A DNA stretch of 64,000 nucleotides from Bacteroidales bacterium (GTDB lineage Bacteria; Bacteroidota; Bacteroidia; Bacteroidales; UBA932): contig JAFQGK010000021.1 in NCBI GenBank assembly GCA_017398335.1, positions 1 to 64,000 on the forward strand, in the 5' to 3' direction. The position numbers and the translations under genes are program-made. Below the pieces are notes generated by a model. It did not search any database, was not told the origin of the DNA, and saw only the letters and a list, made by a program, of their open reading frames with translations. Numbering within the stretch: the first letter of the stretch is position 1; each line of letters begins with the position of its first letter. Positions 32,296 to 41,889 of this stretch are shown here, piece by piece.

Positions 32296-33990
32296 ATGAA
32301 AAGAACATTTAAGAACATATGTCTTGCTTTGACTTCATCTGTCATTGCATTTACGTCCTGCATCGGTGACCTTGATGTTAATCCGTTGAATCCGACAGAA
32401 ATGTCGCCGAATCAGGCATATGGATACTCTGTGGATTCATATCTCCAGGGACTTACAAAGATTTATTATTCATTCATCAATACTAGCGGACTTAATGTGG
32501 CTGACGGTGGTGCTTCCGAGCTGATCAGAGCTTACTGGTCATGTCAGGAGGTTACAGCTGACGCCTGCAAATGTGCATGGAGCAATGACGCATGGGTACG
32601 TGCACTTAACACAAACACCTGGTCAGAGGCTCAGAATGATGCTACATATGCAGTTTACTGCCGTACAATCCTCGGTATTTCTTACGCAAACGAGTTCCTC
32701 CGCTCATCAACTGATGATCTTCTTGATGCAAGAGGTTGCGATGATGCTGTAAAGGCAAAGGTAAGACAGTTCCGTGCTGAGGCTCGTTTCATCCGTGCTT
32801 ATCTTTACTGGATGGCAATGGATACATTCGGAAACGTTCCTTTCACAACTGAGGATTCACCTCTCGGTGGCGGTTTCGTTCCTACACAGGTTCCTCGTGC
32901 AGAGCTTTTCAACTATATTGTAGGCGAGCTCAAGGATATCGCTGCTTCTGGCGACATGCCGGCAGCTCAGTCTGATTATCCACGTGCTGACATCGGTTCA
33001 GTATATGGTCTTCTTGCACGTCTTTACCTGAATGCTGAGGTTTACACAGCAACTGAGTTTGCTGCAGGTACTCCAATGTGGGCTGAGGCTAAGGCTGCCT
33101 GCGAGGAGATCTACAAGCTCGGCTATGCTATCTGTCCTGATTATGCAGCTCTCTTCCGTGGTGATAACGGTGAGAATGCTCAGGCTCGTGGAGAGTTCCT
33201 TTTTGCTGTTCCTTACGATGCTGAGGATACCCAGTCATATGGTGGTACAGGCTACCTTACATTCGCTGCTCTTGCTGCATCTGATGTAAATGACGAAACA
33301 CTTGCCGAGGGCTTCCTCGCTCCTACAGGTATCAACAACGGTTGGGCTGGTATCCGTGTTCCGGATCCATATGTTCAGACATACTTCTCTCCTGCAGCTT
33401 ACGACTTCGAGGCAGGTACATACTCGATCACTGACAAGAGAGGACAGATGTTCAACATCAAGGGACAGACTCAGGATATGGAACTCTATACTTTCACAAC
33501 AGGCTGGAAGTGTTGGAAATACAATAACTATCCTCACAACAAGGGTCCACAGGATGCTGATGCACTTGAGGTTGCAAGAACAAAGTCATACAGCGACATC
33601 GACTTCCCTCTCATCCGTCTTGGAGAGATCCACCTTATCTATGCAGAGGCATGTATGCACCTTGGTGCTGAGGCTCAGGCTCTTCCTAAGCTTAAGGAAC
33701 TTGCTGAAAGAGCAGGTGTGACCCCGACAACAACCATCACTCAGGATTTTCTTGTTGCAGAGCGCGCAAGAGAACTTATGTGGGAGGCACATCGTCGTAC
33801 AGACCTTATCCGTTACGGCATGTATGGTGGCAACACATCTTACTCTTGGCCATTCAAAGGCGGTGACAGTGCATACGGACAGACATTCGAGAAGTACATG
33901 GAACTCTTCTCGATTCCTCCAACAGAGCTTGCTTCTAATGATAAACTCGTTCAGAATCCTGGTTATGTTGACGGTTCTGCCGCTGAATAA
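32296..33990 (+). CDS. susD: SusD-like starch-binding surface lipoprotein (RagB/SusD family)
   Basis: 564 residues with a lipobox FTSC near residue 22 followed by IGDLDVNPLNPTE, a normal SusD opening. The TPR-like helical core includes RAEARFIRAYLYWMAMDTFGN-type residues, and the C-terminal part has FPLIRLGEIHLIYAEA and ERARELMWEAHRRTDLIRYG, both family marks. It sits over SusC as a lid and binds starch. Acidic residues lie close behind the lipid Cys, in line with surface export. susE/F begins 8 bp downstream. Confidence 0.95.
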   Translation: MKRTFKNICLALTSSVIAFTSCIGDLDVNPLNPTEMSPNQAYGYSVDSYLQGLTKIYYSFINTSGLNVADGGASELIRAYWSCQEVTADACKCAWSNDAWVRALNTNTWSEAQNDATYAVYCRTILGISYANEFLRSSTDDLLDARGCDDAVKAKVRQFRAEARFIRAYLYWMAMDTFGNVPFTTEDSPLGGGFVPTQVPRAELFNYIVGELKDIAASGDMPAAQSDYPRADIGSVYGLLARLYLNAEVYTATEFAAGTPMWAEAKAACEEIYKLGYAICPDYAALFRGDNGENAQARGEFLFAVPYDAEDTQSYGGTGYLTFAALAASDVNDETLAEGFLAPTGINNGWAGIRVPDPYVQTYFSPAAYDFEAGTYSITDKRGQMFNIKGQTQDMELYTFTTGWKCWKYNNYPHNKGPQDADALEVARTKSYSDIDFPLIRLGEIHLIYAEACMHLGAEAQALPKLKELAERAGVTPTTTITQDFLVAERARELMWEAHRRTDLIRYGMYGGNTSYSWPFKGGDSAYGQTFEKYMELFSIPPTELASNDKLVQNPGYVDGSAAE

Positions 33991-33998
33991 TCTTTAAC

Positions 33999-36900
33999 AT
34001 GAGAAAAGTTATGAAATTTACTAAATATTTGGTTGGTTTGGCAGCATCAGCAGGTCTGCTGTTCGGCTGTCAGGAACTTGAGAAGGTTCAGATATGTGAT
34101 CCTTCTGAGGTTGTTGCCCCTGTTCTCGCTGATGTGGCAGATATCTGCATCACTGCCGAGAATCAGTCGGAAATCGCAACATTCACTTGGGATGCTGCAG
34201 ATTTCGGAACAAAGGTAGCTGCAATCTATGCCATCGAAGCACAGTATGAAGATGGCGATCTGTATGAAGTCATTCCTGGTTTGAATGGAACGAAGACAGA
34301 GATTACTTATGAGATTCTCAACCAGAATCTCTACAATGGTCTCGGACTTCCTGCCGATACTTCGGTAGAGGTTGACTTCTTCGTGTCTGCCAGAGTCGGT
34401 GAGGGTAAGAAATATTACTCGGAGCCTGTAACTGTGAATGTTCAGGTGACTGCTGCTGCAAAGGTTTATCCTAAGCTCTTCATCGTTGGTTCATACAACG
34501 GATGGTCACATGACAGGAACCAGTTCGTATTCGACTTCGACGGTAACGATGCTGTCTATAGCGGTATGATTGATTTCGGTGCGGATCACGCATCCAACGA
34601 GTTCAAGATCACCGGAGGAGCATGGGGAACTGATGAACATTCTATGGCTGAGGATCAGACTGCGGAGGCAGAGCAGATATCTCTCGTTGTAGGTGGCGGT
34701 GCCAACATCAATGCTTATCAGGCAAACCGTTATTATAGCCTCTCATTCATGAGGGAAGGACCGGCTCTTAAGGTTAACTTCGCTTTGAATTCACTTGGTA
34801 TCAGCGGTGACTTCAACGGTTGGAGCTGGACTGAAATGACATTTGATTTCGCTTCCCAGAGATTCTACGCAGATATCGAGATTCCTGCAGAAGGTGGTCT
34901 CAAGTTCCGCGAGTGTGCTGATAACTGGGACAAGAACTGGGGAACAGAAACCAAGTTCGATGAAGCAGTCGCTTCTAAGAGTGGTCAGCTCAATGGAGGC
35001 GAGAACATCAAGGTTCCTGCAGGTAACTACCGTATGTACCTTAACATGAACAATCCTGTCGAGCTCGTTTGGGAACTCAATGCAGATGATTTCGGTGCTG
35101 CAGCTCCAGAGGAGCCTACACCGGAAGTACCTGAGGTTCCGGCTCTCGAAGGATGGGGTGTCGTAGGTGACTTTACAGAGTGGGCTGACGGTAAGGATGC
35201 CATGATGACAGAGGTTGCCGGTCTTCTCGCTGCAAAGGGTATTGCACTCGAAGCAGGAAAAGGCTTCAAGATCCGTAAGGATGGAAAATGGGATGAGAAC
35301 AGAGGTGCCGAGGGTGATGTCGAGCCGTTCGAGGTTACTATCGGTGCAGCTCTCAAGGTAATCGCTGGCGGTAAGAACCTTACAGTTCCGACAACCGGAG
35401 AGTATGATATCTATTATGACGAGGCTAAGGAGGAACTCTATGTTCTTGTAGCAGGTTCTGCTGTACCGGGAACAGACCTTGTGGCTTCCGAGTGGGGTAT
35501 CGTAGGTGATATCAATGGCTGGGCTGCTCCGGACATCACTATGTACAATACTGAGACAGAAGGAATGTTCGCTGCATTCAATGTCAACTTCAAGACTGAT
35601 GGTGGCTTCAAGATCCGCGCAAACGGTGAGTGGAACGATGCAGCCAACTATGGTCTTGCAGCAGCTGGTGCAGTTGAGGCAGGCAAGTCTTATGACCTTA
35701 TCTGTGGTGGCGGTTCTGGCAATATGAGCATCAAGGCCGGCATCTATGACATCTGGTTCGATCTTACCAATTCCAAGGTATATATCCTTGAGCCAGGCAA
35801 GAAGCCTGCTGATGCTGAGGGTGGTGAGGTTGTAGTTCCTGACCCTACAGAACAGACATGGCATATCGTCGGTGACTTCAATAATTGGACTGTGAACGAT
35901 ACCAACTATATTATGACTCTTGAAGGCGATTGGTTCGTGTTCAGAAACTTTACGACAGCTTCAGACACAGGACTTAAATTCGCTCCAGGTGCATGGAACG
36001 GAGACAAGGGCGGTAACAATGATGCTTTTGCTCTTGACACTGAATTTGCTACCGGAAGTGCCAATATCGCGGTTCCTGCCGGTACATACAATGTATATCT
36101 GAAGAAGGATCTTACAGTTTACAAGTTCACTGCAGCTGCCGATGCTCCTGCATTCGAGCCACAGGCTTCAGAGTGGGGTATTGTAGGTGCTGTGAATGGT
36201 TGGGCTGCTCCGGATGTGACGATGTACACGACAGAGACTAAAGACATGTTCGCTGCCAAGAATGTCAATATGCCGGCAGGCGAATTCAAGATCCGCGCAA
36301 ACGGTGAGTGGAATGATGCCAAGAACTATGGTCTTGCAGCAGCAGGCACAGTCGAGGTAGGCAAGTCTTATGACCTTATCTGCGGAGGCGGTTCTCAGAA
36401 TATGAACATTGCTGCCGGTACATATGACATCTGGTTCGATCTTGCCAATTCGAAGATATATATCCTTGAGCCTGGCAAGACTCCATCAGATTCAGAGGGC
36501 GGTGAGGTTGTGACTCCGGATCCTTCAGACGAAGTCTGGACTCTTGTAGGTGCATTCAATAATTGGCCGGGAACACCGGATCCCAACTATAATATGACAA
36601 AGGAGGGCAGCTGGTATGTATTCAAGGGATTCACAACAACAGGCGGTGAGATGAAGTTCTACTCTGGCGGTTGGTCAGTCAACCGTGGCGGAACATTCAC
36701 TGCAGTGAATGAGGCAGTCGCTCTTACAGATGGAGGTAGCAACATCAATCTTCCAGCAGGAACATACGATATCTATATGAATGCTGCAAAGGATCAGGCT
36801 TACTTTATGGAACCAGGCAATTCTCCGATATCGGAAACAATAAAGATCATCTATAAGAATCCTGCAGGCTGGACTAATGTAAATCTTTATGGCTGGGGTG

Positions 36901-37097
36901 ATCTCAGCTTTGGAGAGTGGCCAGGTAAGCCTATGACAAAGGATGGTGACGTATGGGTATACGAACTTCCGAAGGATAGCATAGGCAAGTCTGTATCATT
37001 GATCTTCAATAATGGCTCAGCTCAGACTGTAGACCTTGGACCTTTTGTGATTGAAGGTGACATGACCTTTGACAGCTCAAATGCTCAGATAAAATAA
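33999..37097 (+). CDS. multi-modular SusE/SusF-type starch-binding surface lipoprotein
   Basis: 1032 residues with lipobox LFGC (Cys near 26); the true start may be the second Met at 34011. After a SusE-like N-terminal domain (about 30-150) come seven SusE/F-type binding modules, beginning near 155, 257, 380, 496, 618, 723 and 845. Each opens with a (W/L)xIVGxxNxW-type motif and closes with GTYDIWFDL-type strands. A CBM26-like module (about 947-1032: IIYKNPAGWTNVNLYGW) ends the protein. Modules 496-722 and 723-949 form a 227-residue tandem duplication with shared GK(K/T)PxDxEGGEV linkers. B. thetaiotaomicron SusE and SusF are under 500 residues, so this is about double. Role: holding starch at the cell surface. 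Confidence 0.9.
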   Translation: MRKVMKFTKYLVGLAASAGLLFGCQELEKVQICDPSEVVAPVLADVADICITAENQSEIATFTWDAADFGTKVAAIYAIEAQYEDGDLYEVIPGLNGTKTEITYEILNQNLYNGLGLPADTSVEVDFFVSARVGEGKKYYSEPVTVNVQVTAAAKVYPKLFIVGSYNGWSHDRNQFVFDFDGNDAVYSGMIDFGADHASNEFKITGGAWGTDEHSMAEDQTAEAEQISLVVGGGANINAYQANRYYSLSFMREGPALKVNFALNSLGISGDFNGWSWTEMTFDFASQRFYADIEIPAEGGLKFRECADNWDKNWGTETKFDEAVASKSGQLNGGENIKVPAGNYRMYLNMNNPVELVWELNADDFGAAAPEEPTPEVPEVPALEGWGVVGDFTEWADGKDAMMTEVAGLLAAKGIALEAGKGFKIRKDGKWDENRGAEGDVEPFEVTIGAALKVIAGGKNLTVPTTGEYDIYYDEAKEELYVLVAGSAVPGTDLVASEWGIVGDINGWAAPDITMYNTETEGMFAAFNVNFKTDGGFKIRANGEWNDAANYGLAAAGAVEAGKSYDLICGGGSGNMSIKAGIYDIWFDLTNSKVYILEPGKKPADAEGGEVVVPDPTEQTWHIVGDFNNWTVNDTNYIMTLEGDWFVFRNFTTASDTGLKFAPGAWNGDKGGNNDAFALDTEFATGSANIAVPAGTYNVYLKKDLTVYKFTAAADAPAFEPQASEWGIVGAVNGWAAPDVTMYTTETKDMFAAKNVNMPAGEFKIRANGEWNDAKNYGLAAAGTVEVGKSYDLICGGGSQNMNIAAGTYDIWFDLANSKIYILEPGKTPSDSEGGEVVTPDPSDEVWTLVGAFNNWPGTPDPNYNMTKEGSWYVFKGFTTTGGEMKFYSGGWSVNRGGTFTAVNEAVALTDGGSNINLPAGTYDIYMNAAKDQAYFMEPGNSPISETIKIIYKNPAGWTNVNLYGWGDLSFGEWPGKPMTKDGDVWVYELPKDSIGKSVSLIFNNGSAQTVDLGPFVIEGDMTFDSSNAQIK
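35484..36845 (+). repeat. 681-bp tandem duplication inside the susE/F-type gene
   Basis: Two units of 681 bp (227 codons) start with nearly the same sequence at 35484 and 36165 (ASEWGIVG...NGWAAPD). The first half of each unit is most alike (FKIRANGEWNDA and SYDLICGGGS in both). The second half has diverged more. Confidence 0.85.
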
Positions 37098-37111
37098 TCT
37101 GATTACTTTCG

Positions 37112-37139
37112 ACCTGTGGACCCTGACCGGTCCACAGGT
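37112..37139 (+). promoter_or_regulatory. intra-operon hairpin between susE/F and the first amylase gene
   Basis: A perfect 11-bp stem, ACCTGTGGACC paired with GGTCCACAGGT, has a 6-nt loop and no T-run after it. It could stabilise the upstream mRNA or partly attenuate transcription at the border between binding-protein and enzyme genes. Role inferred. Confidence 0.6.
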
Positions 37140-37163
37140 TGCCGATTATAAATGATTGATGAA

Positions 37164-39650
37164 ATGAAACGTATACTTGTTTTTTGTCTAGCGCTCATTG
37201 CAGTGCTTTCATGCGAGGATGTTAATCCAGTTGATGAAAATGTAGGAACGATTACGGTCACTCCTTCCGAAGTGGTGTTTGGCCTTGAGGGAGGAAAGGA
37301 GTACCTGACATTGACTCTCAATTCAAGTACAAAGCAATGGGAACTTATTCAGAATGAGGGAGCTGACTGGTGTGTGGCAAGTGCCAGAAACGGCAGGACA
37401 TCCACAACCTTGTCGATAACCGTGCCGGAATATCTTGGCAATCCAAGAACCTCTGTACTTGAATTCACTTCTCCAGGCTGCGAACCGGCTGTCGTGAAGG
37501 TGATTCAGAGAGGAATCTCGACTGAACCGGTGCCGGCAGGAGCAGAACCGGGAATCAATTACAACGAAGACGGATCTGTTACATTCGTGCTCCTTGACCG
37601 TGATGCAGATGGAAAGTCTCATGACTATGCCTATCTGATCGGTGAGTTCAATGACTGGAAGACCTCTTCTGAATATGTCATGAATTGGGATGGTGCAGCA
37701 GGATGCTGGTGGTACACAATGACAGGAGTCAACCCTACAAAGGAATATATGTTCCAATACTATCTCGGTTACAAGGATGGCGAGGGACGTGCTTTTGCTG
37801 ACCCGTATTCGGAAATCATATATGAGCCATACGACAGGTATATCACAAGCTCGACCTATCCGGGTCTGAGCGAATACCCGTCGTCTACAAAAGGAGCCGT
37901 ATCTGCATTCAAGGTAAACAAGACGGAATATGACTGGGCGGTTGCGGACTATACGATTGAAGATATCAATGACCTGGTCATCTATGAACTTCATTTCCGT
38001 GATTTCACTGCAACCGGTGACATAAAGGGTGCAATGGCGAAGCTTGATTATATCCAGGCTCTCGGAGTGAATGCCATAGAACTGATGCCTATTCATGAAT
38101 TTGACGGTTCTGACAGCTGGGGATATAACCCTATCGCATTCTTTGCCCTTGAGAAGTCATATGGAACAAGGGAAATGTACAAGCAGTTCATCGACGAGTG
38201 CCACAAGAGAGGCATGGCGGTCATCATCGACGTGGTGTATAACCATGCACATGAGAACCATCCTATGGCTGGCCTCTATTTTGACTGGAGCAAATATAAG
38301 CCTACTGCAAATAACCCTTGGTTCAATGTAGATGCACCTCACCCTCACAGCGTATTCCACGATTTCAATCATGAGAACGCACAGGTAAGAGCGTATGTAA
38401 AGAAGAGTCTTAAATACCTTCTTGACGAATACAAGGTGGACGGTTTCCGTTTCGACCTTACCAAGGGATTCACTCAGAAGAAAACCGGCAACGATGATGC
38501 TGCAGCTTCAGCATATGATGCTTCACGTGTGGCTATCCTTACTGATTACTGCACATACGTCAAGAGCGTCGATCAGAATGCTGTCGTAATCTTCGAGCAT
38601 TTCGCAGATTCAGAGAACACCGCTCTTGCAAAGGCTGGTGCAAAAGTATGGAGAAAAGGTAACTGGGAGTATAGAAATGCCGTTCTTGGCGGTTCTGATA
38701 ATTTCGGAAACATCTGGACCGGAAACGGTGACCTCTTTGGCGCATATGTAGGTTATATGGAGAGCCATGATGAGGAGAGAATATGCTTTGGTGCAGTCCA
38801 GGATGAAGAATCAGCTTCTGTTTCATGGGGTATCTGCGGAACCATCACCGACTGGTCGTCCGACATTACAATGACAGAGGATAAGCCGTTCTTTGTCGCA
38901 AAAGGAGTTGCACTTGGCGCAACGGATATGTTCAAGATCCGTGGAAACAAGTCATGGAACGATGCTTATAATTATGGAGCATCTTCAAAGGGCTACAAAC
39001 TTCCGAAGAATGCTGGTTATTCGTTGACCTTAGGTGCGGCTTCACAGGATATGGCTGCTCCGGCTGCAGGAACATACGATATATATTTCAGCCCTGATGC
39101 AGCTAAGGTGTGGCTTATGGAAGCTGGCAAGAGACCGTCGGATTCAGAGGTCCCTGAGGTTGAGAATGAGGACCCTCTCGTAGTTGCGATGCGTCGTGCC
39201 GGTGCATGTGCGGCCTTCTGCTTCACTGTTCCTGGCCCTAAGATGATATGGCAGTTCGGAGAACTCGGATATGATGAGTCAATAGAGGTGGGCGGCAGGA
39301 CCGGAAGAAAGCCGCTTCATTGGGAATATTATGATGTACCGGCAAGAAAGGCTCTCTATGACACTTATTCTGGCATTCTTCGTTTCCGCAAAGAAAATCC
39401 GCGTTTCTTCGATAAGGATGCGGCCTTTTCATGGACTTCTTCCGGCACAGTGAAGACAATCAAGTGTACAGCGGATGGCAAGAGCTTCTGCGTCGTAGGA
39501 AACTTTGCAAAGGGTGTTCAGACAGTTTCTGTTACATTGCCGGCAGCAGGAACATGGACCAACTGGTTTGACAGCTCAGAGAAATTTACAGGCTCATCTC
39601 AGACCATCAAGCTCAAGGCCGGAGAATTCAAGCTCCTTGTAAACTGGTAA
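37164..39650 (+). CDS. BACON-GH13 alpha-amylase lipoprotein with a SusE/F-type module inserted in the barrel (SusG-like role)
   Basis: 828 residues from the Met before the lipoprotein signal (an earlier in-frame ATG is at 37152); lipobox VLSC is followed by EDVNPVDE. Order: BACON domain (about 28-118), an E-set/CBM48-like domain (about 135-230), then a GH13 catalytic barrel with DVVYNHAHEN, nucleophile Asp in GFRFDLTKG, acid Glu in VIFEHFAD and ESHDEER. Right after ESHDEER, residues about 551-668 are a complete SusE/F-type starch-binding module (VSWGICGTITDW to GKRPSDSEVPEV). The barrel then resumes (PKMIWQFGELGYDES). Acidic residues after the lipid Cys suggest surface exposure, making this the likely SusG counterpart. 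Confidence 0.9.
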   Translation: MKRILVFCLALIAVLSCEDVNPVDENVGTITVTPSEVVFGLEGGKEYLTLTLNSSTKQWELIQNEGADWCVASARNGRTSTTLSITVPEYLGNPRTSVLEFTSPGCEPAVVKVIQRGISTEPVPAGAEPGINYNEDGSVTFVLLDRDADGKSHDYAYLIGEFNDWKTSSEYVMNWDGAAGCWWYTMTGVNPTKEYMFQYYLGYKDGEGRAFADPYSEIIYEPYDRYITSSTYPGLSEYPSSTKGAVSAFKVNKTEYDWAVADYTIEDINDLVIYELHFRDFTATGDIKGAMAKLDYIQALGVNAIELMPIHEFDGSDSWGYNPIAFFALEKSYGTREMYKQFIDECHKRGMAVIIDVVYNHAHENHPMAGLYFDWSKYKPTANNPWFNVDAPHPHSVFHDFNHENAQVRAYVKKSLKYLLDEYKVDGFRFDLTKGFTQKKTGNDDAAASAYDASRVAILTDYCTYVKSVDQNAVVIFEHFADSENTALAKAGAKVWRKGNWEYRNAVLGGSDNFGNIWTGNGDLFGAYVGYMESHDEERICFGAVQDEESASVSWGICGTITDWSSDITMTEDKPFFVAKGVALGATDMFKIRGNKSWNDAYNYGASSKGYKLPKNAGYSLTLGAASQDMAAPAAGTYDIYFSPDAAKVWLMEAGKRPSDSEVPEVENEDPLVVAMRRAGACAAFCFTVPGPKMIWQFGELGYDESIEVGGRTGRKPLHWEYYDVPARKALYDTYSGILRFRKENPRFFDKDAAFSWTSSGTVKTIKCTADGKSFCVVGNFAKGVQTVSVTLPAAGTWTNWFDSSEKFTGSSQTIKLKAGEFKLLVNW

Positions 39651-39669
39651 AAACATTATATTTGCATAC

Positions 39670-41625
39670 ATGGTAAAATTAAGATATCTGGTGATGTCAT
39701 CATTGGCTTTCATATCTTTGATGTCATGTAATTCCGGTACGGAAGCACTCCCGATTCCGGAAGCCCCTCTTGAAGAATGTGTTTATAAGGGAAGAAAGAC
39801 AGAATTCACTGTGTGGTCTCCGGATGCGGAGGCCGCGCAGTTGCGTCTTTATCATTCAGCAACAGAAGAAACCCCATTCAGAACTCTTGACATGAAGCTT
39901 TCAGAGAGTGGGCTTTGGAAAGCTGTTGTCAAGGAAGATGTCAAAGGGGCATTCTATACTTTCCAGGTTAAGAAAGGCGGCGAGTGGCTGCCTGAGACTG
40001 CCGGCATCGCTGCCAAGGCGGTCGGTGTAAACGGTTGGCGCGGAGCTGTGGTAGATTGGTCTGACACTGATCCTGAGGGATGGAATGATGATGTCAAACC
40101 AGTAGTCAGGCCTTCTGATATTATTGTATATGAGATGCACCATCGTGACTTCTCTATCCATCAGACTTCAGGAGTGAGCAATAAAGGCAAATACCTTGCT
40201 CTTACTGAGCCGGGAACAAAGAATCCGGATGGTCTCGCAACCGGTATCGACCATCTTAAGGAACTGGGAGTCACTTATGTTCAGCTTCTCCCGTCAACGG
40301 ATTTCATTACAGTAGACGAGGAGCATCTGGAGAAGAATCAGTATAACTGGGGTTATGATCCGTTCAACTACAATGCGGTTGAAGGATCGTATTCTACAGA
40401 TCCATTCAATCCTGTAACCCGTATCCGCGAGTTCAAGCAGATGGTGCAGGCTCTTCACAAAGCGGGCATGAGGGTAATCCTTGATGTGGTATATAATCAT
40501 ACCACCAATGCTTCTCTAACAGGTTTCGAGCGCACAATGCCGGGATATTTCTATCGTATGCGTCCGGACGGAACTTTCTATGATGGCTCAGGTTGCGGCA
40601 ATGAGACCGCTTCAGAGCAGGCTATGTTCCGCAAATATATGATTGAGTCACTCGAGTGGTGGATGAAGGAATACCATATCGACGGCTTCCGTTTTGACCT
40701 GATGGCAATCCATGATCTTGACACAATGAACGAGATCAGCGAAAGGCTCCATGCAATCGATCCTGATGTAGTGATTTACGGCGAAGGCTGGGCCGCTTCA
40801 GCTCCCGCTTTTCCTGAGGACAAGATTGCACTTAAGGTCAATACTCATATGATGGACAAGGTAGGAGCGTTCAGCGATAACATCCGTGATGCTCTGCGAG
40901 GCCCGCTTGACTGCTCGAATGCAGGTTTTATGGACGGAGTCGAAGGAAACAAGGCGAATGTCGAGTTCGGTATCGTCGGTGGTATCGAGCATCCTCAGGT
41001 TTCCGTACCTTTCTGGACAAACAATCCTCTCCAGCATGTGAGCTATGCAAGCTGCCACGACGACCATTGTCTTCGTGATCGTCTGGAGGAAGCGACCGAA
41101 GCATCCGAGGAAGAGCGCCTGGCTATGATAAAACTTGCCCAGACCGCGGTGTATGTGTCTCAGGGTATACCTTTCATATTCAATGGTGAGGAACTCTACC
41201 GTCATAAGCAGGGGGTCAAGAACAGTTATAACCAGCCTGACAGCATCAATGCGATAGATTGGACCTATAAGACAAGATATAAGGATCTCGTTGATTATTA
41301 TGCCGCTCTTGCAGCAATACGTCACGAGCATCCTGGCTTCTGTCTCGGTGATGCAGCTCTTGTACGCGAGAAACTGTCATTCATTGATGTGGATGACCCT
41401 TGCGTCGTGGCATTCAGGATCGAAGGTTTGAATGGAACAGATACAGCGAGGTCGCTTGTTGTTCTTCTCAACGGTTCCAAGAAACCGGTGAAGATAGATA
41501 TACCGGCAGGCAACTATGTGGTACTTGCGCAGAACGGTGTGGCTGATCCTGACGGAATTGGAGCATCTTCCACCAGATACTGTACAGCTGCTCCGACCTC
41601 GGCGACAATCTTAGCTGAAATCTAA
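39670..41625 (+). CDS. type I pullulanase (GH13) lipoprotein
   Basis: 651 residues with lipobox LMSC. An N-terminal CBM48-like domain (about 35-120: EFTVWSPDAEAAQLRLYH) precedes a GH13 barrel bearing the pullulanase signature YNWGYDP, then DVVYNHT, GFRFDLMA with the nucleophile, YGEGWAAS with the acid Glu and SCHDDHCL. It cuts alpha-1,6 branches of dextrins. No acidic export signal follows the Cys (CNSGTEA), so a periplasmic location is more likely. The previous gene ends 19 bp upstream. A hairpin-bracketed repeat begins right after the stop. Confidence 0.92.
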   Translation: MVKLRYLVMSSLAFISLMSCNSGTEALPIPEAPLEECVYKGRKTEFTVWSPDAEAAQLRLYHSATEETPFRTLDMKLSESGLWKAVVKEDVKGAFYTFQVKKGGEWLPETAGIAAKAVGVNGWRGAVVDWSDTDPEGWNDDVKPVVRPSDIIVYEMHHRDFSIHQTSGVSNKGKYLALTEPGTKNPDGLATGIDHLKELGVTYVQLLPSTDFITVDEEHLEKNQYNWGYDPFNYNAVEGSYSTDPFNPVTRIREFKQMVQALHKAGMRVILDVVYNHTTNASLTGFERTMPGYFYRMRPDGTFYDGSGCGNETASEQAMFRKYMIESLEWWMKEYHIDGFRFDLMAIHDLDTMNEISERLHAIDPDVVIYGEGWAASAPAFPEDKIALKVNTHMMDKVGAFSDNIRDALRGPLDCSNAGFMDGVEGNKANVEFGIVGGIEHPQVSVPFWTNNPLQHVSYASCHDDHCLRDRLEEATEASEEERLAMIKLAQTAVYVSQGIPFIFNGEELYRHKQGVKNSYNQPDSINAIDWTYKTRYKDLVDYYAALAAIRHEHPGFCLGDAALVREKLSFIDVDDPCVVAFRIEGLNGTDTARSLVVLLNGSKKPVKIDIPAGNYVVLAQNGVADPDGIGASSTRYCTAAPTSATILAEI

Positions 41626-41626
41626 G

Positions 41627-41864
41627 ATTGCCGGTCAAGCCGGCAATGACGGCAATCTGTCATCCCCGACTTGATTGCCCGTTGCCTAGCCAACAGTCAT
41701 CCCTGATTTGACAGCCGTTGCCCAGCCAACAGTCATCCCTGATTTGATTGCCCGTTGCCCAGCCAACAGTCATCCCTGATTTGACAGCCGTTGCCTAGCC
41801 AACAGTCATCCCCGACTTGACAGCCGTTGCCCAGACAACTGTCATCCCCGACCTGATCGGGGAT
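41627..41864 (+). repeat. hairpin-bracketed tandem repeat array (36/37-bp units)
   Basis: The 264-bp gap begins with hairpin ATTGCCGG-TCAAG-CCGGCAAT (41627-41647) and ends with hairpin ATCCCCGA-CCTGA-TCGGGGAT (41844-41864). Between them are five units starting with GTCATCC at 41659, 41696, 41732, 41769 and 41805, each 36 or 37 bp and ending CCAACA or a variant. Two unit types differ by ATTGCCC versus ACAGCC in the middle. No reading frame is seen. There is no T-run after either hairpin. Confidence 0.85.
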
Positions 41865-41889
41865 CTGAAAATAAACATCAATAAACTAT

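Noticed and set aside
34791..35864. 357-codon open frame on the minus strand inside the susE/F-type gene
   Set aside because: It lies wholly antisense to a well-supported lipoprotein gene and owes its length to the repeated modules; its protein resembles nothing I recognise.
41659..41840. CRISPR array
   Set aside because: The 36/37-bp units are contiguous with no unique spacers, and no cas genes are near; it is a plain tandem repeat.
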